From NCBI GenBank assembly GCA_011065225.1, contig JAAKFC010000099.1, positions 1 to 5,832 on the forward strand: a stretch of DNA of 5,832 nt. Direction: 5' to 3'. The position numbers and the translations under genes are program-made. Below, in pieces: positions 1 to 5,701 of this stretch (position 1 is the first letter of the stretch; each line of letters starts with the position of its first letter). The notes beneath the pieces are model-generated. The model saw only the letters and a program-made list of their open reading frames with translations. It did no database searches and had not been told where the DNA came from. This stretch comes from Chlamydiota bacterium. GTDB taxonomy: Bacteria > Chlamydiota > Chlamydiia > Chlamydiales > Rhabdochlamydiaceae.

Positions 1-14
1 TTATGACAGGTAAA

Positions 15-33
15 CCACTGGTTTGACCAGTGG
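15..33. repeat. Perfect short hairpin (8-bp stem, 3-nt loop)
   Basis: The sequence CCACTGGT, loop TTG, ACCAGTGG forms a perfect dyad. A weaker hairpin follows at 41-53 (AAGGC, TTG, GCCTT). No T-run follows either, so they are not ordinary terminators. They are the first of a row of inverted repeats running to about 354. Confidence 0.6.
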
Positions 34-69
34 ACTCAGGAAGGCTTGGCCTTTGGATTCAGTGAAAAA

Positions 70-143
70 ATGACGATGTTGTATCTTCTTTGTTGGCTTG
101 ACGGTCCAACATTAAGGAAGAATTATGAAATCAACATCGTCAT
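70..143. repeat. Long inverted repeat with internal hairpin
   Basis: Positions 70-81 (ATGACGATGTTG) and 132-143 (CAACATCGTCAT) are perfect 12-bp reverse complements. Inside, TGTTGG at 91-96 pairs with CCAACA at 106-111, and TCTTC at 84-88 can pair with GAAGA at 117-121. The whole 74 nt can fold as one long stem-loop. It could be a decayed repeat element or part of a structured RNA; no promoter or function is evident. Confidence 0.55.
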
Positions 144-153
144 ACGAGAGTTT

Positions 154-172
154 ATCCCATTCAAAATGGGAT
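154..172. repeat. Perfect short hairpin (8-bp stem, 3-nt loop)
   Basis: ATCCCATT, loop CAA, AATGGGAT. It has the same geometry (8-bp stem, 3-nt loop) as the hairpin at 15-33 but an unrelated sequence. It lies just left of the MITE-like element. Confidence 0.6.
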
Positions 173-188
173 TGCAAATACCACATTG

Positions 189-351
189 TATACACATTCC
201 GATTCAAGAATTGGAATTTTGGCCAGGAGGCCCTCAAATTTTCCATCTGCGACGAGCTTCAGTGTTCATAGACACGGAGCGAGAGGCAGAAGGAAAATTT
301 GAGGAATAGCCGACGCCGTCAAAAACCAATTCTTGAATCGGAATGTGTATA
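189..351. mobile_element. MITE-like element with long terminal inverted repeats and TA flanks
   Basis: Positions 189-214 and 326-351 are perfect 26-bp reverse complements. The arm reads TATACACATTCCGATTCAAG on the left and continues to GAATTGG-type sequence. The outermost TA on each side can be read as a TA target duplication, giving a 159-bp body with 24-bp terminal repeats. Inside, 232-244 pairs with 292-304 over 13 bp, 246-250 pairs with 286-290, and 262-265 pairs with 272-275, so nearly the whole element folds as a branched cruciform. Two side hairpins are also possible (GGCC..GGCC at 221-232, GACGCCGTC at 312-320). It has no transposase and no credible coding capacity. TA-flanked MITEs are typically moved by IS630/Tc1-mariner transposases; that assignment is inference. 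A structured intergenic repeat of another kind is the alternative. Confidence 0.65.
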
Positions 352-385
352 TAAGAATTCTTTTCGTTTTTATTCTATTTAGTTT

Positions 386-414
386 TTGCGATAATTATTC
401 GCAACAAGTTTAAT
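386..414 (+). promoter_or_regulatory. Candidate promoter with overlapping dyad, upstream of the 732-aa gene
   Basis: TTGCGA at 386-391 (4 of 6 to the -35 consensus) is 17 nt from TTTAAT at 409-414 (5 of 6 to the -10 consensus). This places transcription start near 421, just before the ribosome binding site AAGGA at 423-427. A dyad TTGCGA (386-391) / TCGCAA (399-404), with the small palindrome ATAATTAT between its arms, overlaps the -35 box and spacer and could be an operator. The implied leader is very short, so a promoter further upstream is possible. Confidence 0.4.
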
Positions 415-436
415 TTAAAAATAAGGATTTTTTAAT

Positions 437-2635
437 ATGAATAATAATGACCTACTCAGAGTTCCAGATTATTTTCATAGAGAATATGAAAATGATTTGC
501 CTAAACAAGAAACGGAGACAGAATACACTTCTCAAGCCTTGAGAGTTGCTAAAGTTGGATTGCCCTTCATAGCTTTATATCAGCCCTTCGGTAGAGCTTT
601 GGCAAGTGGGCTTGGAACTGCTAGAACACTCACAAATTTCAGTCAGTGTTGCACTGCTGATGATTTCCAAAAACTGTCTTGGTCTGTTCTCCAGACTTGT
701 TTAGCTCTAGCATCTGTTGTAGGAACTGTTTTTCTTCATCCGATGGGAATGTTCATCACAACATTTAGTGATATTGCAGAGAATTCCCATGGCATTTATC
801 AAGCGATGGCCGATGGAGAAATGTCTGCTGCAGCAAAACAAACTATGCGTGTTGCCAATAATTCCCTGTATCTTGCGCTGATGTTATCGGGATCTGTGCA
901 ACTGCAATTGGCGTCCCTTGCCCTACAAGTTATCATAGAAGGAAGCTCATCGATTGAAGAATTCAACAAAGGCAATATCCTCGAGACGGTCGGCCATCTG
1001 GGTATGTCTATGATCCGAATGAACCAATCCTATCATAGGTTGGGAATCCTTCAGGAAGATTTGTCACATCAGCCGGTTTCCCAAAGATCTGTTAAGCAGA
1101 TTGCTGTTGCAGAGCCGGCTAGCCCGCGGGCGGATGAAGGGACTGAGCCCTCAGATTTTGCCATTTCTGGGGCGGGACAAGGCAAATGGCATCCAGCTTT
1201 AGAACTTTTAGAAGAACAACATGGGGAAAAACTCTATCAAAGTCATGGGTCTTTTTCTGAGAATTTTCACTATTACGAGGATTCATCTGGGAATCTGAAA
1301 GGGGTGTGGTTATGCGAAGATCAAAATTGGAACTTTACAGTTCGATCAGCATTTTATAATTCACAAACAAGAGTTTGGTCCCAACCTATCGACCAACCCC
1401 TCGATTTGCTTTCTCACTTTAGTTTTGGATCGGAGATAGATCGAAAAGATGTATTCTTAGAACTTCAAATGGACTCTTTTGGAAGTGTTTCTGCAATGTG
1501 TATTCTTCCTGCTGATTATTGTTTAGATCAACCGGGATTGTTGCAAGTAGTGACATTTGATCAAGTAAAAAACGCATGGATTTCTTCCCCCCAAACCCCT
1601 ATTTCTGGGATTCCATATTTTGCGAAGAATACGCTGGCTGCCTTGAAAGCTGATGATTTTGGAAACGTTACTGCAGTTTGGTATGATTCAAAGGCAAACT
1701 CTCTTGAGTCAATCCATTATGAAGAAGGTAGAGAAAGTTGGTCTCCCGTTATGACAATTGACTCGGGGATACATGTAAATCAAATTCACCTCTTTCCAAT
1801 TTCCTCTGGAGGAGTAGTTACCATTTGGAAGGAAGGGCAAGTTTCACAAAATATTTTTTTTGGAGAAAAAATAGGTATCAGAGAAGTTATTCGTTCTTCC
1901 AACTATAGCCCAATAGAAAGGTCGTGGACTTCTCCTTTTGATATTATGAAACCAGACTCTCTGAGGTTAAGAACTATTAAAGATCTCCATTTCCAAATCG
2001 ATTCTTATGGAAATATCGTCATGGTTTGGGAAGAAGAACCCGCAAGTAGTATTCTCGAATTTTTCCAAATTGTTCAATATGCTAAAAATGATCCTAAAGA
2101 ATTTGATGAGTGGTTATTTGGGGATGATGATCTAGATGATGAAGACTATAAAAAGAAATTAGCCTTTAAGAACTTCTTAGATTCAATTCACTCGTTTGAA
2201 GATTATATAAGAAAAATGATGGACTATAAGGGATCAATTAGTGTGAAAGAGTTTTTAAAGCTAAATGATCCCCATGGAGATTATTCAGTTGCGGGCTCTG
2301 TTTTTGATGCAAAGACGGGGAGCTGGAGCGATCCAATGCTATTTTCATCCCATGGCAGGTCGCCTAAAGTAGAGTTGACTTCTGGTAAAGCATTAGTGAG
2401 TTGGCTCTCGTATAATGATCCTTCTACAGCTGCAAATGAAAAAGCAATCGATCAATATACTGATCAAGAAATCGATGATATAATGTTTGGACGATGTGAG
2501 GATCCTTATGAGGATATGGATGATGAGGTGGGAGAGTATAAAGAATATATTCAATCTGCTTTATATGATCCAGAAACTAAGAACTGGGTAGTAGACTCAC
2601 CTGAAAGCTTCTCTAGTTCTTCCCAAATACATTAG
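437..2635 (+). CDS. Two-domain protein: hydrophobic helical N-terminus plus beta-propeller-like repeats
   Basis: This is a 732-residue protein with an ATG start preceded by AAGGA (423-427) at 9 nt. It has no signal peptide. Residues about 30-205 are alpha-helical with hydrophobic stretches near 37-60, 84-112 and 143-168. The pattern resembles a region I associate with the N-termini of many environmental chlamydial proteins (recalled, not searched). Residues about 206-250 form a polar linker (EPASPRADEGTEP). From about 275 there are six degenerate repeats built on D-x-x-G-N-x-x-A-V-W followed by an aromatic strand and W-S-x-P, with key tryptophans at 291, 415, 464, 531 and 656 (repeat 2 has M354 instead) and second tryptophans at 314, 381, 435, 497, 630 and 717. 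The spacing suggests a six-bladed beta-propeller. Repeats 5 and 6 are interrupted by acidic insertions (about 551-613 and 661-703). The function is unknown. A secreted effector or inclusion-associated interaction protein is plausible, but no catalytic residues are evident. No clear terminator follows. Confidence 0.9.
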   Translation: MNNNDLLRVPDYFHREYENDLPKQETETEYTSQALRVAKVGLPFIALYQPFGRALASGLGTARTLTNFSQCCTADDFQKLSWSVLQTCLALASVVGTVFLHPMGMFITTFSDIAENSHGIYQAMADGEMSAAAKQTMRVANNSLYLALMLSGSVQLQLASLALQVIIEGSSSIEEFNKGNILETVGHLGMSMIRMNQSYHRLGILQEDLSHQPVSQRSVKQIAVAEPASPRADEGTEPSDFAISGAGQGKWHPALELLEEQHGEKLYQSHGSFSENFHYYEDSSGNLKGVWLCEDQNWNFTVRSAFYNSQTRVWSQPIDQPLDLLSHFSFGSEIDRKDVFLELQMDSFGSVSAMCILPADYCLDQPGLLQVVTFDQVKNAWISSPQTPISGIPYFAKNTLAALKADDFGNVTAVWYDSKANSLESIHYEEGRESWSPVMTIDSGIHVNQIHLFPISSGGVVTIWKEGQVSQNIFFGEKIGIREVIRSSNYSPIERSWTSPFDIMKPDSLRLRTIKDLHFQIDSYGNIVMVWEEEPASSILEFFQIVQYAKNDPKEFDEWLFGDDDLDDEDYKKKLAFKNFLDSIHSFEDYIRKMMDYKGSISVKEFLKLNDPHGDYSVAGSVFDAKTGSWSDPMLFSSHGRSPKVELTSGKALVSWLSYNDPSTAANEKAIDQYTDQEIDDIMFGRCEDPYEDMDDEVGEYKEYIQSALYDPETKNWVVDSPESFSSSSQIH

Positions 2636-2765
2636 TTTTGAGGAACTTTTGGCAAGAGGAGCAATTTTTCCCCTTACGAATTCTACGATTTTATGTATTG
2701 ACACCCGTGATTGACATCTAATCGCTCTTGTAGGAGCAAGTGAAGAAGAAAATAAATGAGGTGCA

Positions 2766-2794
2766 TTGACATTACACTTGTGTGTAGGTATTCT
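2766..2794 (+). promoter_or_regulatory. Candidate sigma-70-type promoter
   Basis: A perfect TTGACA at 2766-2771 is 17 nt from TATTCT at 2789-2794 (4 of 6). Transcription would start about 17 nt before the ATG at 2818. Two more perfect TTGACA hexamers lie upstream at 2698 and 2711, but neither has a good -10 box at standard spacing. Confidence 0.5.
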
Positions 2795-2817
2795 GAATTA
2801 CTCTAATTTGGAGGAAT

Positions 2818-2928
2818 ATGAAAATAAGAATTGTTTTATTAGTGTATTTTATTAGTGTATTCACAAATGCTGTATTTGCAGATTGGAGTGCTCCCCATTT
2901 AAACAGGACCACCCTGTCTGACTCTTAA
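2818..2928 (+). pseudogene. Signal-peptide ORF stopping after 36 codons, probable gene remnant
   Basis: The ATG follows GGAGG (2810-2814) at only 3 nt and lies just downstream of the promoter at 2766-2794. The product starts MKIRIVLLVYFISVF and continues TNAVFA, a good Sec signal peptide with a likely cleavage after Ala21. Only 15 residues follow, starting DWSAPHL, before TAA at 2926. An intact export signal and promoter with almost no mature protein suggests the 5' end of a truncated secreted protein. A genuine secreted micropeptide cannot be excluded. The DNA after the stop reads, in the same frame, towards the phosphatase-like fragment but with further stops. Confidence 0.45.
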
Positions 2929-2962
2929 ACATTAGGAGTATGACTAGGTCCAACCAAATTGA

Positions 2963-3070
2963 GGTGATCACCACTTCATCGATGTCCTTTCAGGAATGGC
3001 ATTGACACTATTTGCTCTTTATCTAGCTAAACGATCTTCTGATCAACCGATGGTTCTATCCCAGCACTGA
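2963..3070 (+). pseudogene. C-terminal fragment resembling a PAP2-type membrane phosphatase
   Basis: An open frame ending in TGA at 3068-3070 reads GDHHFIDVLSGMALTLFALY followed by LAKRSSDQP. PAP2-superfamily phosphatases (phosphatidic-acid phosphatase type 2) end with an active-site His, an Asp four residues later, and a small-residue-rich transmembrane helix, as in H-H/Y-x-x-D-V-L-x-G. This fragment has that arrangement (H and D of the third motif, then about 18 hydrophobic residues). There is no start codon in a sensible place, and the earlier phosphatase motifs are absent from the window. A 16-bp segment bounded by AGGT (2946-2949 and 2962-2965) changes the frame just upstream. Identification from about 30 residues is tentative. 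Confidence 0.45.
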
Positions 3071-3101
3071 TACTTAAAATCCTAATAAAAGGAGGATGAA
3101 T

Positions 3102-3635
3102 ATGAAAAAATTAATGGTTTTATTGAGCTTAATTGGAATGAATAATCTTTCATTCGCAAATACTGCCCCAAAAATGGAGGAATGCATCCCTGATCCTTGT
3201 ATCCAATCCTCTTATACATATGGAGGCCTTGGACTTGGCCCTCTTCCGATTCCAGCTCTCACTTTGAGTCTTGGAAGAAGGATGGTCGTCGGTGACAGAG
3301 TTGCTATTGATGCTGGAGTTACTTTAGCAACTTTGATTCGCTGGAATATTATCCGAGGCTATGTGAACGGTCTTTGTTATATTAATCAAAAGCCTTGTTC
3401 TCAATACTATGTAGGGCTTGGCGGGTCAGTTGGAGTACCATTTGGTTTTGATGATATTCATGAGGTTGGACCATTTGTTGTGCCAAACTTTCTCATTGGA
3501 AAGGAGTTTTATAATTCCGATGGAAATAAAAGATTTTTTCAAGCAGAAATCTTGTATCCAGCATATGCAATTTCCGAAAAAGAACTAATCGATTGCATTC
3601 CATTTATCACTCTAAAATATGGATTTGCTTTTTAA
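3102..3635 (+). CDS. Small exported protein, probable outer-surface or beta-barrel-like
   Basis: I place the start at the ATG at 3102, giving 177 residues. GGAGG at 3091-3095 lies 6 nt before it, whereas it directly abuts the in-frame ATG at 3096. Residues 1-19 (MKKLMVLLSLIGMNNLSFA) are a classic signal peptide with cleavage before Asn20. The mature part is rich in Gly, aromatic and alternating hydrophobic residues (YTYGGLGLGPLPIPALTLSL, YYVGLGGSVGVPFGF) and ends in KYGFAF. A terminal Phe is the usual beta-barrel assembly signal of outer-membrane proteins. Cysteines at 28, 33, 92, 99 and 165 could form disulfides, which would suit a chlamydial envelope. Small chlamydial surface proteins of this appearance exist, but I cannot name the family or function. 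It is monocistronic, followed at 3660 by a strong terminator. Confidence 0.85.
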   Translation: MKKLMVLLSLIGMNNLSFANTAPKMEECIPDPCIQSSYTYGGLGLGPLPIPALTLSLGRRMVVGDRVAIDAGVTLATLIRWNIIRGYVNGLCYINQKPCSQYYVGLGGSVGVPFGFDDIHEVGPFVVPNFLIGKEFYNSDGNKRFFQAEILYPAYAISEKELIDCIPFITLKYGFAF

Positions 3636-3659
3636 GAAAACAGCATTTCCCATTTAACA

Positions 3660-3687
3660 AAAAAGCCCCTCGCGCTAGGGGCTTTTT
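3660..3687 (+). terminator. Strong intrinsic terminator, possibly bidirectional
   Basis: The 10-bp stem AAAAGCCCCT (3661-3670) / AGGGGCTTTT (3677-3686) has loop CGCGCT, and an extra A-T pair brings it to 11 bp. It begins 25 nt after the stop codon at 3635. The flanking A-run and T-run mean it could also stop transcription coming from the - strand. Confidence 0.92.
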
Positions 3688-3736
3688 AGATGGCACAGCA
3701 TCGAAAAAAAATGATTAACAGTCTTTGTGAGTGGAA

Positions 3737-3985
3737 TCAGATAGAAAGTAAGAGTCCTAAGCCCACAACAAACACTACAATTCCTCTAAACTCTAGCCAA
3801 CCGGCTAGGAGTCCATGTTGAGCGGTTCGCTGTTTACCTGCCTCGATTTCCTGTTGTTCAGAGCCTGTGGCAGGTTCTCCGATGGGTTGTGTTAGGGGAC
3901 TCAGACTAAATATGTCACGTATCTCATCAACGGTTTGTTGAGCATCTGTGATTTTTCCCAATTTTTTCCCACTGGTCCGGAACAA
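3737..3985 (-). CDS. Doubtful small tail-anchored protein of unknown function
   Basis: This open frame encodes 82 residues from a TTG start, with only a weak GGGA 8 nt upstream. Residues about 1-60 are polar with a plausible helix (ITDAQQTVDEIRDIF) and Pro/Gly/Glu/Gln-rich stretches. The last 16 or so residues (FRGIVVFVVGLGLLLSI) form a single hydrophobic segment ending at the stop, as in a tail-anchored membrane protein. Another - strand frame upstream reads ELLIVPDQWEKIGK and meets this one at the A-runs near 3955-3967, so it may be the 3' part of a frameshifted gene. It resembles no family I know. The terminal hydrophobic segment argues mildly for real coding; the poor start argues against. 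Confidence 0.35.
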   Translation of the reverse strand: MFRTSGKKLGKITDAQQTVDEIRDIFSLSPLTQPIGEPATGSEQQEIEAGKQRTAQHGLLAGWLEFRGIVVFVVGLGLLLSI

Positions 3986-4089
3986 TCAGCAATTCCCGGC
4001 AACTTTTGGCAACAGAATGAAAGTTCTTAACTTTTTAATTCTATTGTTGTTAAGATTTGTGGGATGTTGTGGAGAGTTGGAATACTGGA

Positions 4090-4133
4090 GACTGTTAATC
4101 CATTGGTCGCAAGTTCGAATCTTGCATCCGGAG
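4090..4133 (+). pseudogene. tRNA-Asn(GUU) 3'-half fragment, candidate attachment site
   Basis: The segment contains an anticodon loop CTGTTAA (4092-4098, anticodon GTT), the 3' anticodon strand, a 5-nt variable loop (4104-4108), a perfect T-arm GCAAG-TTCGAAT-CTTGC (4109-4125), and a 3' acceptor strand ATCCGGA plus discriminator G (4126-4133). CCA is not encoded. Upstream there is no matching 5' acceptor strand or D-arm at the required distance, and the 5' anticodon strand is disrupted: TGGA pairs with TCCA only around a 9-nt loop. The sequence therefore looks like a tRNA-Asn 3' half joined to unrelated DNA from the anticodon region, as left by site-specific integration at tRNA genes. Confidence 0.6.
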
Positions 4134-4145
4134 TCTATGTAACTG

Positions 4146-4180
4146 AAGCACTTAGGGTTAAATTCCTAGGTGCTTTTTCT
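4146..4180 (+). terminator. Intrinsic terminator after the tRNA-Asn fragment
   Basis: The stem AAGCACTTAGG (4146-4156) pairs with CCTAGGTGCTT (4165-4175) over 11 bp with one G-T wobble. The loop is GTTAAATT, followed by a T-rich run TTTTTCTTT. It lies 13 nt after the tRNA discriminator base, so it is probably the tRNA gene's own terminator carried with the 3' fragment. Confidence 0.75.
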
Positions 4181-4330
4181 TTAGGAGTAGGATCCTTTTT
4201 AAGTGTTCAATAATGCCCCGAAGCACACAGACTATTACCAAATAGTAGTTAGGTTTTATTTCTCAAAGAGCTAGGCCTAAGTCTATTAAAAAAATGACAG
4301 TCTTGGGTTTAAAGATCTTCATTAAAAACT
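4181..4330. other. Intergenic region without a recognisable gene
   Basis: Only weak structure is visible: a 6-bp hairpin ACTATT-ACCA-AATAGT at 4231-4246 and the palindrome TAGGCCTA at 4272-4279. No convincing terminator for the - strand aminotransferase gene is present. Confidence 0.4.
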
Positions 4331-5638
4331 CTAGAGCTCAGTTTTTACAGCATCTAATCGGTCAAGTAATAAAGACAGTTCAGTTGTTCCACCACTACAC
4401 GTAATCCTTATAAGCCCTGCATTTGGATCAGCACCAAAGAAAGAAAGTGGACACAACATGATACGCTTTTTAAAAAGAAGAGAGTAACAGAGTTCGACGT
4501 CAGTGCAAATTGTCCCAGAATATCCTAATGCCTTAGACGCACTTTGATCTATCTTATTCCCAAATAAATGACTTAAGTCAACAATGATATAGAACGCTCC
4601 TTCAATTTTATAACCCTCTTTTTGAAATAGGATGCCCATTTTATTTGTGCGATCTAGTACATACTGAACTTGTTTATGATATGAACTAGCTAACAGCGCT
4701 CTTTTTTTTTCTGAAAAGGCGAGCATTCCCTCTGAATAAGCATATTGCAGGCTTTTGGGGGCATGAGCATAACTAAAAATTGTTTCTTCAATAAGTGCCT
4801 CTTTCAGTAAAGGATTACTGCAGACAATAACTGCTATCCTCTCACCGCTGGCCGAGAATCCTTTAGTAGATGAACGTAAAAGAATAATTCGATTTTTTAG
4901 AGTAGGAGCCAACTGAAGTAGGGAGGTATGCTTTGATATAAAAGTTAGTTCGGCATATGCCTCATCTAGAATAATAGGTATTTCTTCGGGTAGACTTTGA
5001 ATAATTTCTGCAATTTTTTTCCATTCCGATTCATCCGTGACAAACCCTAATGGGTTGTTAGGGTCACAAAACAAAATCGCTCCTATATCCTTAAGATCTA
5101 TGGACTGCAAAGCTGCTTCAAAGGCTGCAGCGGTTAATCGACAACTAGGTCCTTGTAAAAGATTAATAAAGTGTAATTTGTTGTGATGTGATGGATGATT
5201 ATAGAATGGATAATAAGGAAGTGTTGTAATTGTTTTCTTATTGGGTGATGTCTTGTTTAAGATATTAAAGATCATCCGCAAAGCAGAAGATCCTCCCACA
5301 GAAAAAATAAGTTCGTCTGCATCTATAGGAGTTTTATACCAATTTGAAAGGGCGCGAGCCATTTTTTCTCGAGCCTTAAGATCCCCTGCAGGTAAATCAT
5401 AATCAATTGCTAAGTGACCTGTTTCTAAATTGATTAACCCTTGATCCTGATTGACAAAATGCTTCCAGTACTCCATCGCAGCTTTTGCAAAATCAGAATT
5501 AACAGGATAAGTAGGCCTTCCGATGCCAGCAAAGATCATTTTATCTTTATCACGTTCATCATCAAGATAATGAGCCCACATGTTTAGCAACATTGTTGGG
5601 TCAATTTCTCGTGACTGGATTCCGGAAGGTGTAAACAT
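4331..5638 (-). CDS. PLP-dependent class I/II aminotransferase
   Basis: This 435-residue protein has the length and motif order of a fold-type I aminotransferase, a cytoplasmic enzyme that moves an amino group between an amino acid and a 2-oxo acid. Visible motifs are GGSSA at 115-119 (phosphate-binding loop), DPNNPLG at 192-198 (the Asn that contacts the cofactor ring), DEAY at 225-228 (Asp to the pyridine nitrogen, Tyr to O3'), SSTKG at 256-260 (Lys259 as the Schiff-base lysine), GER at 265-267, and IRITCSGG at 410-417 (Arg411 as the likely carboxylate-binding Arg). All key residues are present, so it should be active. The substrate cannot be read from the sequence; the N-terminal MFTPSGIQSREIDPTML and GIGRPTYPVN do not match AspC, HisC or DapL as I know them. 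The ATG follows AGGAG at a short 3-nt spacing. It has no operon partner in the window and faces away from the right edge. Confidence 0.93.
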   Translation of the reverse strand: MFTPSGIQSREIDPTMLLNMWAHYLDDERDKDKMIFAGIGRPTYPVNSDFAKAAMEYWKHFVNQDQGLINLETGHLAIDYDLPAGDLKAREKMARALSNWYKTPIDADELIFSVGGSSALRMIFNILNKTSPNKKTITTLPYYPFYNHPSHHNKLHFINLLQGPSCRLTAAAFEAALQSIDLKDIGAILFCDPNNPLGFVTDESEWKKIAEIIQSLPEEIPIILDEAYAELTFISKHTSLLQLAPTLKNRIILLRSSTKGFSASGERIAVIVCSNPLLKEALIEETIFSYAHAPKSLQYAYSEGMLAFSEKKRALLASSYHKQVQYVLDRTNKMGILFQKEGYKIEGAFYIIVDLSHLFGNKIDQSASKALGYSGTICTDVELCYSLLFKKRIMLCPLSFFGADPNAGLIRITCSGGTTELSLLLDRLDAVKTEL

Positions 5639-5672
5639 GATCTCCTAGTTTAGAAGGTTAATTATGACTATT

Positions 5673-5678
5673 AGTATA
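5673..5678 (-). promoter_or_regulatory. Possible -10 element for the aminotransferase gene
   Basis: On the - strand TATACT (5 of 6 to consensus) sits 34 nt before the ATG. No recognisable -35 hexamer lies at 16-18 nt spacing (GGTATG at 17 nt), so the promoter would be weak or activator-dependent. Confidence 0.3.
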
Positions 5679-5701
5679 TCTTAATAGATGGGGCTCATAC
5701 C

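Noticed and set aside
46..309. An 87-codon open frame on the + strand
   Set aside because: It runs through the hairpin row and most of the MITE-like element, has no good ribosome binding site, and its codons are explained by the inverted repeats. It is likely a spurious ORF of a repeat.
2638..2721. A 27-codon open stretch (LRNFWQEEQFFPL then RILRFYVLTPVIDI) after the propeller gene
   Set aside because: It looks vaguely protein-like but has no start signal, and no known motif supports it.
3793..3808. Hairpin CTAGCC-AACC-GGCTAG
   Set aside because: A perfect 6-bp stem inside the doubtful - strand ORF with no T-run. It is too short to interpret.
3948..4142. A 64-codon open frame on the + strand
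   Set aside because: It overlaps the tRNA-Asn fragment, lacks a ribosome binding site, and its C-terminal codons are simply the translated T-arm and acceptor strand.
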